In this document: piece after piece, positions 33,421 through 43,643 of the stretch
How the letters are laid out: each line of letters begins with the position of its first letter
Numbering within the stretch: position 1 is the first letter of the stretch
Assembly: GCF_000156235.1 (NCBI RefSeq)
Contig: NZ_DS996816.1
Location: 56,001 to 120,000 of the forward strand
Reading direction: 5' to 3'
Length of the DNA stretch: 64,000 nucleotides
Source: Pseudovibrio sp000156235
GTDB taxonomy: Bacteria; Pseudomonadota; Alphaproteobacteria; Rhizobiales; Stappiaceae
Program-made: the position numbers and the translations under genes
The notes under the pieces: model-generated
Told to the model about the DNA's origin: nothing
Databases searched by the model: none
What the model saw: only the letters and a program-made list of their open reading frames with translations

Positions 33421-33894
33421 TTATTTCTTGGTAGCAAGTTGCTCGCCCATGGAAGCCAGCTCTTCAACATGCCAGAATTCCCGGATCTTGCCGTCTTCAA
33501 CGCGGTAGACCTCAAAGCCAGCAATATCAAAGGTGTTACCGTTCGCTTCAGAACCGAACAGACCATCGGTATTTGTGCCTTTATAGCGCCAGTAAATCAG
33601 AACCTTATCATCACCAACCGGCTCAACCATACCAAGCTCATGGCGGGAGTCCGGCGCACCAACTGCCAGAGCCGTGAAGGTGTCCAGCGCGGACTGCTTG
33701 GCGTTTTGGCCATCATGACCGTTGTGGTCCACCATGTCGTCTGCGTAGAACTCAGCCAGTTTCGCGCGGTCAAACGGACGACTGTCGGCAACCTCATAAA
33801 ATTTACTCAGAAGATCAGTAGCTTCAGTCGCACCTGCAACGGCAGTTGAAAGGGCAAGAGCTGCACCTGCTACAGCAAGCTTCAGTTTGTTCAT
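33421..33894 (-). CDS. Exported NTF2/SnoaL-like protein
   Basis: From ATG 33894 (AAGGGAAACACACC upstream) the product is 157 residues with a Sec signal MNKLKLAVAGAALALSTAVAGA. The mature part is one NTF2-like cone fold: TDLLSKFYEVADSRPFDRAKLAEFYADDMVDHNG, ALDTFTALAVGAPDSRHELGMVEPVGDDKVLIYWRYKGT and FDIAGFEVYRVEDGKIREFWHVEE. The His/Asp pattern in DMVDHNGHDGQ is typical of the SnoaL-like polyketide-cyclase group, but the function cannot be set. It is divergent from an HxlR regulator, which likely controls it. Confidence 0.82.
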   Translation of the reverse strand: MNKLKLAVAGAALALSTAVAGATEATDLLSKFYEVADSRPFDRAKLAEFYADDMVDHNGHDGQNAKQSALDTFTALAVGAPDSRHELGMVEPVGDDKVLIYWRYKGTNTDGLFGSEANGNTFDIAGFEVYRVEDGKIREFWHVEELASMGEQLATKK

Positions 33895-34003
33895 TGGTGT
33901 GTTTCCCTTGTTTTCATTAGGCAAACCCCATATGAAATCAAAGAAGCAGAACGTCTAGTACGCACTATTTTAGCAGCTAGTATACAAAAAGGTACTGCAT
34001 ACC

Positions 34004-34363
34004 ATGAGCGATGACAGCACAGACACACCAAGTGGAGCATTCGTTGGCTACGAAACATGCCCGGTGCGCCGAACGCTCACCGTTCTCAATGGAAAATGGA
34101 AGCTCTTGATTATATACGAGCTTTTGCCCGCTCCATGCCGCTTCAACGAGCTGAAGCGCAGACTGCCCGGCGTCTCTCAACGCTTGCTCACAGCCCAATT
34201 GAGATCACTGGAAGCAGACGGAATTGTCGATCGTATGGTAATGGAAGTTGTCCCGCCCCATGTGGAATACTCTCTCTCTGAAAAAGGCAGATCCCTGCAG
34301 CCAGTCCTTCAGGCAATGGAAACCTGGGGCGAGAACGAGATTAAAAACTTCCCGATAAGCTAG
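34004..34363 (+). CDS. HxlR family transcriptional regulator
   Basis: This 119-residue winged-helix protein has the HxlR start CPVRRTLTVLNGKWKLLIIYEL, in which a conserved cysteine lies just before the first helix, as in redox- or quinone-sensing members. It continues FNELKRRLPGVSQRLLTAQL and VPPHVEYSLSEKGRSLQPVLQAMETWG. It is transcribed away from the exported NTF2-like gene, 109 bp apart, and is the likely regulator of that gene. It overlaps the convergent small membrane-protein gene by 4 bp. Confidence 0.92.
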   Translation: MSDDSTDTPSGAFVGYETCPVRRTLTVLNGKWKLLIIYELLPAPCRFNELKRRLPGVSQRLLTAQLRSLEADGIVDRMVMEVVPPHVEYSLSEKGRSLQPVLQAMETWGENEIKNFPIS

Positions 34364-34566
34364 TCTTTGCGCTCATAGTGATAGGTGATCTTGGGCTTGT
34401 TCTTACCGAACAGGATCTTCAGGATCACAAGGGGAATAGTGATGGCAATGATGGCCAGCATCAGGCCTGAGGCAAACCCGATCACAAGGAGGATAAATGC
34501 CAGCAAAGCCATTGCGAACAATATCGCGATAACTCGTCCGGTCACATATTCCAGAAAATTCAGCAT
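34360..34566 (-). CDS. Small membrane protein
   Basis: From ATG 34566 (GGAG seven nt upstream) the product is 68 residues. It has two hydrophobic segments that together form nearly the whole protein: VIAILFAMALLAFILLVIGFASGL and LMLAIIAITIPLVILKILFG. A charged tail KNKPKITYHYERKD follows. The positive tail suggests the C-terminus is in the cytoplasm. I do not recognise a family. It overlaps the end of the convergent HxlR gene by 4 bp and lies downstream of the FadJ-like gene's far side, with no clear operon partner. Confidence 0.65.
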   Translation of the reverse strand: MLNFLEYVTGRVIAILFAMALLAFILLVIGFASGLMLAIIAITIPLVILKILFGKNKPKITYHYERKD

Positions 34567-34721
34567 CACCATCTCCAACGGGCATATCTCTGAGAACCAC
34601 ACAGCGGTTTCTGAACGAGAATACGCAAACAAACATCCAAAACAGCGCCGTTGCTATGTGCGCTGTTTCAGAGCTACCCCAAGGGTACACCACTAAAAGA
34701 TGGCGATGCAACTGAAGAGAA

Positions 34722-36875
34722 TCAAGCGTTCTCGTGCTTTTTAGCTGCTGAGTTATTCCCGCTCTCTGCATTCAGATCAGCAAAGGTCCGGCCAGAAGCA
34801 ACCAGCTCCTCCAGCAGTTTTGCGGGCTGCCAGAAGTAGGCATCCTCCTGTGCATACGCCTTGATATTGCTGAGGATTTTCTCCAGACCAATCTCATCGG
34901 CATACTGCATCGGGCCACCACGCCAACGCGGGAATCCATAGCCGTAGATCAGCGTCATATCCACGTCCAATGGCCGCAAAGCAATGCCTTCCTCAACCAC
35001 CTTCGCAGCCTCATTCACCATCGCCGCCATGTAGCGATCCAGGATCTGCTCTTTTGAAAGATTTTGTGCGTTGATTTGTTTTTCCTTGCGTTCTTCTGTC
35101 AGAATGTCGAGTACAGCCGGGTTTGGCGTCCCTTTCCGAGCGCCATCCTCATAAACGTAATAGCCCTTGCTGGTTTTCTGTCCAAACCAACCTTGCTCAC
35201 ACATGCGGTCTGCAAATGTGAAATAGCGTTCACGTGGATCACGGGTTGGCGCCTTCCGCTTGCGAGTCGCCCAGCCGATATCCAGACCGGCCAGATCAGA
35301 CACCGCGTACGGCCCCATCGGGAAACCGAACTCTAACATCACGTCATCCACCTCAAACGGTGTTGAACCATCCACCACAATCGCATCTGCAGCAGCACGA
35401 TAGGTTGCCAGAATGCGGTTGCCGATGAAGCCATCACAAACACCAGCCCGAACAGCAACCTTGCGCATGATCTTGCCAAGCTGGAAACCAGTCGCAATCA
35501 CGTCTGGAGCTGTCTTATCCGCGACCACTACTTCCAGCAGTTTCATAATGTGTGCCGGAGAGAAGAAGTGCAGCCCAATCACATCCTGCGGACGCTTGGT
35601 GACGGCGGCAATGGCGTTCACATCCAGATAGGAGGTGTTGGTTGCCAGAACGGCACCCTCCTTACAAACCTCATCCAGCTTCTGGAACACTTGCTTCTTC
35701 ACGTCGATGTCTTCAAACACCGCCTCAACAACCAGATCTACATCAGAAAGCGAGACATAGTCCGTGCTCAAGGACAGCGCTTCATCAAAAATCCGCTGCT
35801 CCTGCTCCGCTGAAAGCTTGCCTTTCTTGACGGCACCGCCAACGTTCTTGGCAATCGTCGCCTTCGCCCGGCCAAGCCCTTCATCATCACGCTCGATCAG
35901 CGTGACGGAAAGCCCATTCATCAGCGCACCAGTCGCAATGCCTGCGCCCATGGTTCCGCCGCCAATCACACCAATGGACTTGAGCGTACGCGGAGCAATG
36001 CCCTCAATCTCTGGAAGCTTGCCAAGAGCCCGATCCGCAAAGAAAGCATGCGCCAGCGCACGGTGCTGAGCGGAGTTCTTCAGCTCCATAAACATCTCAC
36101 GCTCTTTCGCCATGCCATCCGCAAAACTGGTCTGGCTGGCCATCTCAATGGCTTCAACACAAACCACCGGCGACTTCTGACCACGCGCCCGCTTGGCAAC
36201 AGCAGCTTTGGCATCCGCAAACACCTGAGCATCAACCGCAGGAGCAACCAACTCGGAACAACGGCGCAGCGGAGTTCCGTTGTCGATCACAGACCGCGCA
36301 AACGCCAGACCTGCTGCAACCGCATCAGCCTCTTCGCTCACACCATCCAGAATACCAGCAGCCTTCGCAGCATCCGCCCCAATCGGCGCACCACTCGGGA
36401 TCATCTCCAGCGCTTTCTCATAGCCCGCAAGTCGCGGCAGTCGCTGCGTACCACCTGCACCCGGAATGATGCCCAGATGCACTTCCGGCAGACCAACCTT
36501 GGCGCCCTTCACCCCAACACGGAAGTGACAGCCGAGCGCAACTTCAAGCCCGCCGCCGAGCGCAACACCATGAATAGCCGCAATCACAGGCTTGGAGCAG
36601 GCTTCAATACCATCAATCACATCAGGCAGATGCGGTTCAGTGGCAGGACGCTTGAATTCACGGATATCCGCCCCGGCGATGAACACCTTGCCTTCCCCAA
36701 CAATCACCGCAGCTTTCGCCACTTCGTCTTCCTCAAACTGCTTGATGCGCGCAACCAGATCCTGCCGGATCGCCAGAGACAACGCATTCACCGGCGCATT
36801 GCTCACGGTCATAACCGCAACATCACCGCGCAATTCATAGGAAACCTGACCTGATGACTTAAATGAAGAAGACAC
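34722..36875 (-). CDS. fadJ: Bifunctional enoyl-CoA hydratase / 3-hydroxyacyl-CoA dehydrogenase
   Basis: From GTG 36875 (CAGGGAG upstream) the product is 717 residues. The N-terminal crotonase domain has FIAGADIREFKRP and ALGGGLEVALGCHFRV for the oxyanion hole and catalytic acids in HLGIIPGAGGTQRLPRL. The dehydrogenase part has the NAD motif IGVIGGGTMGAGIATG (about 300), the catalytic His in VIGLHFFSPAHIMKLLEVV and the C-terminal domain FIGNRILATY and YGYGFPRWRGGPMQYAD. It performs the second and third steps of beta-oxidation. No thiolase is adjacent, so it is FadJ-like or a peroxisomal-type orphan copy. An ATG 36932 extension lacks a ribosome site. Confidence 0.92.
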   Translation of the reverse strand: MSSSFKSSGQVSYELRGDVAVMTVSNAPVNALSLAIRQDLVARIKQFEEDEVAKAAVIVGEGKVFIAGADIREFKRPATEPHLPDVIDGIEACSKPVIAAIHGVALGGGLEVALGCHFRVGVKGAKVGLPEVHLGIIPGAGGTQRLPRLAGYEKALEMIPSGAPIGADAAKAAGILDGVSEEADAVAAGLAFARSVIDNGTPLRRCSELVAPAVDAQVFADAKAAVAKRARGQKSPVVCVEAIEMASQTSFADGMAKEREMFMELKNSAQHRALAHAFFADRALGKLPEIEGIAPRTLKSIGVIGGGTMGAGIATGALMNGLSVTLIERDDEGLGRAKATIAKNVGGAVKKGKLSAEQEQRIFDEALSLSTDYVSLSDVDLVVEAVFEDIDVKKQVFQKLDEVCKEGAVLATNTSYLDVNAIAAVTKRPQDVIGLHFFSPAHIMKLLEVVVADKTAPDVIATGFQLGKIMRKVAVRAGVCDGFIGNRILATYRAAADAIVVDGSTPFEVDDVMLEFGFPMGPYAVSDLAGLDIGWATRKRKAPTRDPRERYFTFADRMCEQGWFGQKTSKGYYVYEDGARKGTPNPAVLDILTEERKEKQINAQNLSKEQILDRYMAAMVNEAAKVVEEGIALRPLDVDMTLIYGYGFPRWRGGPMQYADEIGLEKILSNIKAYAQEDAYFWQPAKLLEELVASGRTFADLNAESGNNSAAKKHENA

Positions 36876-37024
36876 TCGAAACTCCCTGAGGCAAAGCGCA
36901 CTCCCGCGCCGCACTACCATTCGCAATTCCACGTAGTTTAGCAGGGCGCGGCAGGAATTCCAGTTGTAAAATACAATTCCGATATGCGGAATTATAAGCG
37001 ATAAAATACGGCGAACCTCACCGT

Positions 37025-37411
37025 CTAAGCTGGCTCCTCCAACCCATTAGGCAAGGAAATCCAGATCACAGTCTGAGCCTCCTGCGAATGGCGCGAAAGG
37101 TGGCCTTTGCCATGCGTGTCCTCAATCATCAAAAACTCCCCAGCCTCTACAGTACGAACCTCACCATCACTGGTCTCATACTCAACCGCCCCATCAAGCC
37201 GCACAGTCAAACATCGATCAGGAACCGTATGCCATTCCACTTGGCGCATCCCAGCCGGAATACGGGTGATGCGGACACGTGAAGCCGAATAGCTGGCAGT
37301 CACATCAAACGGCACAGCATCTGGATGCACCGACACCTGATTGGTCGGTATCTCAATTTCATCGAAATGCGATTCCCCATCCGGTGTTGCGTAGATACGT
37401 AGGCACTTCAC
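37025..37411 (-). CDS. Cupin-domain protein
   Basis: GTG 37411 with GGGAGG upstream gives 128 residues starting VKCLRIYATPDGESHFDEIE. The second half is a small cupin barrel: VEWHTVPDRCLTVRLDGAVE, then TVEAGEFLMIEDTHGKGHLSRH, in which the His residues WHT and HGKGHLSRH could hold a metal. Family members with this pattern are often described only as cupin or hypothetical proteins. The ATG at 37489 would add an unconserved leader. It is monocistronic, convergent with nothing, and no regulator is next to it. Confidence 0.75.
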   Translation of the reverse strand: MKCLRIYATPDGESHFDEIEIPTNQVSVHPDAVPFDVTASYSASRVRITRIPAGMRQVEWHTVPDRCLTVRLDGAVEYETSDGEVRTVEAGEFLMIEDTHGKGHLSRHSQEAQTVIWISLPNGLEEPA

Positions 37412-37683
37412 AGCAGCAGCCTCCCTCAATCTGACCAAGACATCGCGAGATCTACCTAGCACACCACAACCAGAAGACGAAACAACCACATTGGTTGGGG
37501 CTTAAAGTCCATGACTTATTACATCTTCTCTTTTGAGCAGAATCTAGTGGGATTGCTAGTTAGAAAAATTGTCCCTATAGGTGTCCCAACAAAGGCAGAA
37601 TGCTTGTTGGACTGCCACAAGTATGGTCCGCTAAGATCAATGCCTTCAGTTAAGTACGATGAAAATTTTCTAGGGTTGTAAAC

Positions 37684-39609
37684 TTGAAGTACCGCGCCGA
37701 AATTGACGGGCTGCGAGCAGTCGCAGTCGTTCCTGTTATCTTCTTCCATGTCGGTTTTGAGCACTTCAAAGGAGGCTTCATAGGTGTAGATGTTTTCTTT
37801 GTGATCAGCGGTTACTTAATCACCACAATTCTAATAAATGACCTTGAGCAAAATCGGTTTAGTCTCTTAACTTTCTACGAGCGACGAGCTCGAAGGATAC
37901 TACCCGCTCTCTTCACTGTCCTTGCTACAACGACTTTATTAGCTTATTTTTTCCTGTATCCAGCTGATTTGGAAGAGTATAGCTTAAGCTTGCTATCAGT
38001 ATTTGGTTTTGTATCGAATATTTTCTTCTGGAAAAATTCTGATTACTTTGCAACAGAGGCAGAATTAACTCCACTCCTGCATACATGGAGTTTAGCTGTT
38101 GAAGAGCAATACTACGTTGTATTCCCTATCTTTCTTGTAATATTATGGCGACATTGTCGGCATAGGGTACTGTTCGCAACTATAGCAATTACAATAGTTA
38201 GTTTCATTTTAAGCGAGTGGGGATGGCGAACTGACGCAACAGCGAACTTTTACCTAGCTCCTACGCGGGCTTGGGAGCTACTTTCTGGTTCTTTGGTCGC
38301 TTTTTTCCTGCAAAAGAGAAGCGTTCAAAGTAACAATCTATTGTCGTTTTTGGGCCTGATAGCAATTATTTTTGCAATCTTTACTTTCAATGATTTAACA
38401 CCGTTTCCCAGTATCTTCACTCTTGTTCCGGTAATTGGCACTGTATTAATCATCGCGTTTGCGGGTGAAAGAACATACACGGCAAAATTACTCAGCAACA
38501 AAATACTGGTAAGTGTCGGACTCCTAAGCTATTCAGCCTACTTATGGCATCAACCTGTGTTCGCGTTTTATCGCCGAATCTATGGTATCGAACTCGAGAG
38601 CATGTCAGCCTTCACACTTATCGGTATTACAGCTATTTTATCGGTTTTCTCTTGGAGGTTTATTGAACTTCCCTTCAGGAACAAGCAGCACCTCAGCAGA
38701 AAAAAAATCTTTATTATCGCGCCATCTTTTGCATCAGTAATTGGATTGATTTGCTTAAGTCTGATTTTAACTGACGGAGCCCGATTTCGTTTTGATTTTC
38801 CAGACAAACCTGAACCCTGGGCTGGTATCAAATGCCATGGTGCTGCAAATATAAGTAAGTTTGAAGACCCACTCAGTGAATGCTTAGGCAACGGAAAAAC
38901 ATCCGGCAATGGTGACATTTATCTCATTGGCGACAGTCATGCTGCACAACTTACGTTTGCTCTTCGAGCAGTCGCTGCACAGCGGAATAAACGTTTCTAT
39001 TTCATCAATACAGAAAATCAGAACGACTATCCCTATTCGTTTTTGAGTAAACCGGTTGCATCTGACCGGCTATTAGAGCATCTGCTTAAAGTCTCCAAAC
39101 AAGGCGATTACTTTGTAACTTCATTTCATAGAGGTCATCTAAACGACTCACGCGACAAACATATACCGCTGAATTCGGACCTGAAATTCGGTGAAAAGGC
39201 TTCAATGTTTAGAAGTAACTTTTCTTCTTATATGAAGCGATTCAGAAGAAAAGGAATATCTATCTATCTTGTAAAAGATGGGCCTTTACTCGCAGATAGC
39301 AGTACCTCCTTAGAGGCTTGCATGCACGCATTTCAAGAAGCAAGTTACTCCCCTTGCCTCATCAACTTTGAACAGGATAACTACACACGCACAAGACAGC
39401 TTAAAGTTTTTGACCAACTAGCTGAAAACTTTGAGTTTGTGAAAACCGTAGATTATCTTCCAACATTATACGACAATGATGTCTTTTCGCCGATCTCAGA
39501 AGACGGCCAGTATCTTATGTTCGATAGGCATCACCTGACTGAAACTGCATCTTTAAAACTGAAAGACTTTTTTGCGTCGTCTCTCAAACCTGTGAATACT
39601 ATTAATTGA
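37684..39609 (+). CDS. Acyltransferase 3 / SGNH O-acetyltransferase (OafA-like)
   Basis: This 641-residue integral membrane protein starts at TTG with MKYRAEIDGLRAVAVVPVIFFH, the AT3 signature with the catalytic Arg/His. About ten membrane helices run to residue 360 or so (e.g. GFIGVDVFFVISGYLITTIL). A C-terminal SGNH domain then has the nucleophile block IYLIGDSHAAQL (about 413-424) and the Asp/His block DRHHLTETAS near the end. Such enzymes O-acetylate surface polysaccharides, peptidoglycan or lipid-linked sugars. The gene is markedly AT-richer than its neighbours and uses rarer codons (TTA, ATA), so lateral acquisition is likely. No polysaccharide genes are adjacent. Confidence 0.9.
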   Translation: MKYRAEIDGLRAVAVVPVIFFHVGFEHFKGGFIGVDVFFVISGYLITTILINDLEQNRFSLLTFYERRARRILPALFTVLATTTLLAYFFLYPADLEEYSLSLLSVFGFVSNIFFWKNSDYFATEAELTPLLHTWSLAVEEQYYVVFPIFLVILWRHCRHRVLFATIAITIVSFILSEWGWRTDATANFYLAPTRAWELLSGSLVAFFLQKRSVQSNNLLSFLGLIAIIFAIFTFNDLTPFPSIFTLVPVIGTVLIIAFAGERTYTAKLLSNKILVSVGLLSYSAYLWHQPVFAFYRRIYGIELESMSAFTLIGITAILSVFSWRFIELPFRNKQHLSRKKIFIIAPSFASVIGLICLSLILTDGARFRFDFPDKPEPWAGIKCHGAANISKFEDPLSECLGNGKTSGNGDIYLIGDSHAAQLTFALRAVAAQRNKRFYFINTENQNDYPYSFLSKPVASDRLLEHLLKVSKQGDYFVTSFHRGHLNDSRDKHIPLNSDLKFGEKASMFRSNFSSYMKRFRRKGISIYLVKDGPLLADSSTSLEACMHAFQEASYSPCLINFEQDNYTRTRQLKVFDQLAENFEFVKTVDYLPTLYDNDVFSPISEDGQYLMFDRHHLTETASLKLKDFFASSLKPVNTIN

Positions 39610-39660
39610 GATTAACACGGCTAATAGTGTTTCCTGAGCGATCTTCATGCCAAAAACAAA

Positions 39661-39688
39661 AAACCCGGCACCTTACGGCACCGGGTTT
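39661..39688. terminator. Terminator at the end of the glycerol transporter operon
   Basis: AAACCCGG (39661-39668)/CCGGGTTT (39681-39688) forms the stem. On the minus strand a T-rich tract follows (complement of the A-run before 39661). It can serve the acyltransferase gene from the other side. Confidence 0.85.
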
Positions 39689-39760
39689 CTCGTTTAGTCT
39701 TGGAAGCGCATCATCGAAAACGACCTCTGTTTCCGATGATGGACACCTTAGAAGCAGCGC

Positions 39761-41479
39761 TTACTTGGAAGCGTCTGCCCAGCTCTTGATCAGCTCGTCG
39801 TAGTCAACGGTGACCGGAGTTGGTTTTTCGTTAGCCAGTTTGGCTTTAGGTGCGCCTGGCTGGTTCAGCCAGTAGTCGCGATCCTTAACTTCGTTGAGCT
39901 TAGGACCACACTCGCCCTGAACACCAGCACGCTCAAGACGCTTCAGAACTTTGTCCTGAGCAGCAGCAAGAGCAGTCATAGCTTCCTGAGGAGTTTTCGC
40001 GCCTGAGGATGCATCACCAATGTTCTGCCACCACAGCTGAGCCAGCTTTGGATAGTCAGGAACGTTGGTACCGGTTGGGGTCCACTGTACGCGAGCTGGT
40101 GAACGGTAGAATTCAACCAGACCACCTAGCTTAGGTGCGCGCTCGGTGAATGATGCATCACGAACGTCACTGTCACGCACGAAGGTCAGACCAACGTGAG
40201 ACTTCTTCAGAGAAGTTGTCTTTGCAACGGTGAACTGAGCGTACAGCCATGCAGCTTTCGCACGATCTTCCGGAGTAGACTTCATCAGAGTCCAGGAACC
40301 AGCATCCTGATAACCCAGCTTCATGCCTTCTTCCCAGTATGCACCCTTCGGAGAAGGAGCCATACGCCACTTAGGAGTGCCGTCTGCGTTCACAACTGGA
40401 ATACCATCTTTCACCATGTCTGCGGTGAAGGCTGTGTACCAGAAGATCTGCTGAGCAACAGAACCTTGTGCCGGAACTGGACCAGCTTCAGAGAACACCA
40501 TACCTGGTGCTTCAGCCGGAGCGTATTTCTTCAGCCACTCGATGTACTTGGTGATGGAGTAAACCGCTGCAGGACCATCGGTTGCACCACCGCGCTCAAC
40601 GGAAGAACCAGCTGGGGAACAGCCGTTCACACGAATGCCCCACTCGTCAACTGGCAGACCGTTCGGGATACCCTTGTCGCCAGCACCAGCCATGGAGAGC
40701 CATGCATCGGTAAAGCGCCAACCCAAGGATGGGTCTTTCTTACCGTAGTCCATGTGGCCATAGACTTTTTCGCCGTTGATTTCTTTCACGTCGTTGGTGA
40801 AGAACTCTGCGATGTCTTCGTAAGCAGACCAGTTAACCGGAACACCCAACTCGTAGCCATATTTCGCTTTAAACTGAGCTTTGATGTCTGGGTTGGTGAA
40901 CCAGTCATAGCGGAACCAGTAAAGGTTCGCGAACTGCTGATCAGGAAGCTGGTAAAGCTTGCCGTCCGGACCAGTGGTGAAGGACTTGCCGATGAAGTCT
41001 TCAATGTCCAGAGTTGGCAGAGTTACGTCTTTACCTTCGTTCGCCATCCAGTCGGTCAGGTTACGAACCTGCTGGTAACGAGCGTGAGTACCGATCAGGT
41101 CGGAGTCGTTGATGTACGCGTCGTAGATGTTCTCGCCAGACTGCATCTGGGTCTGAAGCTTCTCAACAACGTCACCTTCACCGATCAGATCGTGAGTAAC
41201 TTTAATACCGGTGATTTCGGTAAATGCTTTTGCAAGAACCTTAGCTTCGTATTCGTGGGTCGCAATGGTCTCGGAAACCACTTTGATTTCCATACCTTTG
41301 AAAGGCTCAGCAGCTTTGATGAACCAGTCCATTTCCTTCATCTGCTCTTCCTGAGAAAGAGTAGAAGGCTGGAACTCGTCGCTCACCCACTTCTTAGCGG
41401 CTTCCATGTCTGCAAATGCAGAGCTGGAAGCACAGATCATGGCTGCAAAGCCAACGGACGCTAATAGCTGACGTCTCAT
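39761..41479 (-). CDS. glpV: Glycerol ABC transporter substrate-binding protein (GlpV-like)
   Basis: This 572-residue periplasmic solute-binding protein has signal MRRQLLASVGFAAMICASSSAFA. Its start DMEAAKKWVSDEFQPSTLSQEEQMKEMDWFIKAAEPFKG and the unusually large size match the family-1 glycerol binding protein of the Rhizobium-type Glp ABC system (Ding et al.-type glpSTPQUV operon). The end QPGAPKAKLANEKPTPVTVDYDELIKSWADA is conserved. It binds glycerol in the periplasm and delivers it to GlpPQ. It is last in the operon, separated from the small GlpU gene by about 75 bp, and ends at a strong hairpin. Confidence 0.88.
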   Translation of the reverse strand: MRRQLLASVGFAAMICASSSAFADMEAAKKWVSDEFQPSTLSQEEQMKEMDWFIKAAEPFKGMEIKVVSETIATHEYEAKVLAKAFTEITGIKVTHDLIGEGDVVEKLQTQMQSGENIYDAYINDSDLIGTHARYQQVRNLTDWMANEGKDVTLPTLDIEDFIGKSFTTGPDGKLYQLPDQQFANLYWFRYDWFTNPDIKAQFKAKYGYELGVPVNWSAYEDIAEFFTNDVKEINGEKVYGHMDYGKKDPSLGWRFTDAWLSMAGAGDKGIPNGLPVDEWGIRVNGCSPAGSSVERGGATDGPAAVYSITKYIEWLKKYAPAEAPGMVFSEAGPVPAQGSVAQQIFWYTAFTADMVKDGIPVVNADGTPKWRMAPSPKGAYWEEGMKLGYQDAGSWTLMKSTPEDRAKAAWLYAQFTVAKTTSLKKSHVGLTFVRDSDVRDASFTERAPKLGGLVEFYRSPARVQWTPTGTNVPDYPKLAQLWWQNIGDASSGAKTPQEAMTALAAAQDKVLKRLERAGVQGECGPKLNEVKDRDYWLNQPGAPKAKLANEKPTPVTVDYDELIKSWADASK

Positions 41480-41553
41480 ATATATTCCTCCCGACTATAA
41501 TTTATTGCACTGACAGTTCCCCTAGACGTCAGTGCGGAGAAAAAAGCTCATTC

Positions 41554-41835
41554 CTAAACCCAGCGGAACACGCAAAACGCATATGCCACACAGACCAACA
41601 GAGCCCACCAAAGGTTTGTGCTAACAAACCCAAGCCAAAACAGGCAGATAAACGCACTGCCCAACAGCGAGACAAACAAGCGGTCACCGCGTGTTGTCTC
41701 AAATCTCAAAATGCCATGCCGCGGGCTTCCCCCCGGCACAAACCACTCCCAAACCGCCATTCCGGAAAGAAACAGCGCAATCATGGAAAAGAAAATCGCT
41801 GTTGGCTGCGTCCAGGCCATCCAAGAAAAATCCAT
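41554..41835 (-). CDS. glpU: DUF2160 small membrane protein (GlpU-like)
   Basis: This 93-residue membrane protein has three hydrophobic segments (WTQPTAIFFSMIALFLSGMAVW, LFVSLLGSAFICLFWLGF, LWWALLVCVAYAFCVFRWV) joined by a short loop RHGILRFETTRGDRL. This is the DUF2160 family, always found between the permease and binding protein of the glycerol ABC importer (GlpU in rhizobia). Its exact role is unknown. It is probably an accessory to the transporter in the inner membrane. It lies 15 bp after glpQ. Confidence 0.88.
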   Translation of the reverse strand: MDFSWMAWTQPTAIFFSMIALFLSGMAVWEWFVPGGSPRHGILRFETTRGDRLFVSLLGSAFICLFWLGFVSTNLWWALLVCVAYAFCVFRWV

Positions 41836-41850
41836 GCCTTGCTCTCCTGA

Positions 41851-42747
<897 letters not shown>

Positions 42748-42752
42748 GGTGC

Positions 42753-43640
42753 TTACTCCTCGCCTGCGTAGTGTTTTTTCTCAGTCCCGGCATTGTTCAT
42801 TACGGTGTAGAACACCCAGGAGAACAAGAGGATGATGAGGAAGTAGACGAGGGACATTGCAGCAGCTGGTCCAAGGTCAAACTGACCAATCGCCATCTTC
42901 ACAAGGTCGATACTCAGGAAGGTCGTGGAGTTACCCGGTCCGCCACCTGTCACAACAAACGGCTCGGTGTAAATCATGAAGCTGTCCATGAAGCGCAGCA
43001 GAACCGCAATCAGCAACACACTGTGCATCTTTGGCAGCTGGATGTAACGGAACACAGCCCAGCGGGAAGCACCATCGATGCGTGCTGCCTGATAATAAGC
43101 CTCAGGAATGGAAACCAGACCCGCATAGCACAGCAGCACAACAAGGCTGGTCCAGTGCCACACATCCATAACAATCACGGTGGCCCAGGCCGCAACAGGG
43201 TCCTGCGTGTAATTGTAATTGATGCCCAGCGAGTTCAGGAAGTAACCAAGAAGACCGATGTCCGCACGGCCAAACACCTGCCAGATGGTGCCAACCACGT
43301 TCCACGGCACGAGCAGTGGCAGCGCCATCAGCACCAGACAAACCGGAACGCCCCAGCCCTTTTTAGGCATGCAAAGCGCAATCCCGATACCCAGCGGAAT
43401 TTCAATCGCGAGGATCGTGAAAGAGAAGATCAGGTTGCGCACCAGAGCATCATGAAAACGCTCCGAGGCAAGCAGTTCCTGAAACCATTCAATACCAACC
43501 CAGAAGAACTGGTTGTTTCCAAAGCTGTCCTGAAACGCGTAGTTCACAACAGTCATCAACGGGATAACAGCGGTAAAGGCCACCAGCAAAAGAACCGGTA
43601 AAACCATGAACCAGGCTTTGTTGTTTACGGTCTTTTCCAT
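42753..43640 (-). CDS. glpP: Glycerol ABC transporter permease (GlpP-like)
   Basis: This 295-residue MalF-type inner-membrane permease has six membrane segments. It begins MEKTVNNKAWFMVLPVLLLVAFTAVIPLMTV and has the EAA loop IPEAYYQAARIDGASRWAVFRYIQLP that docks on the ATPase subunits. It is encoded between the ATPase gene glpT (3 bp) and glpQ (5 bp) in a tightly packed operon and forms a heterodimer channel with GlpQ. Substrate assignment follows from the whole gene set and the DUF2160 neighbour. Confidence 0.9.
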   Translation of the reverse strand: MEKTVNNKAWFMVLPVLLLVAFTAVIPLMTVVNYAFQDSFGNNQFFWVGIEWFQELLASERFHDALVRNLIFSFTILAIEIPLGIGIALCMPKKGWGVPVCLVLMALPLLVPWNVVGTIWQVFGRADIGLLGYFLNSLGINYNYTQDPVAAWATVIVMDVWHWTSLVVLLCYAGLVSIPEAYYQAARIDGASRWAVFRYIQLPKMHSVLLIAVLLRFMDSFMIYTEPFVVTGGGPGNSTTFLSIDLVKMAIGQFDLGPAAAMSLVYFLIILLFSWVFYTVMNNAGTEKKHYAGEE

Positions 43641-43643
43641 GGC

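Noticed and set aside
40196..41464. 422-codon plus-strand frame opposite the glycerol binding protein gene
   Set aside because: Antisense shadow of a supported gene, with no recognisable domain.
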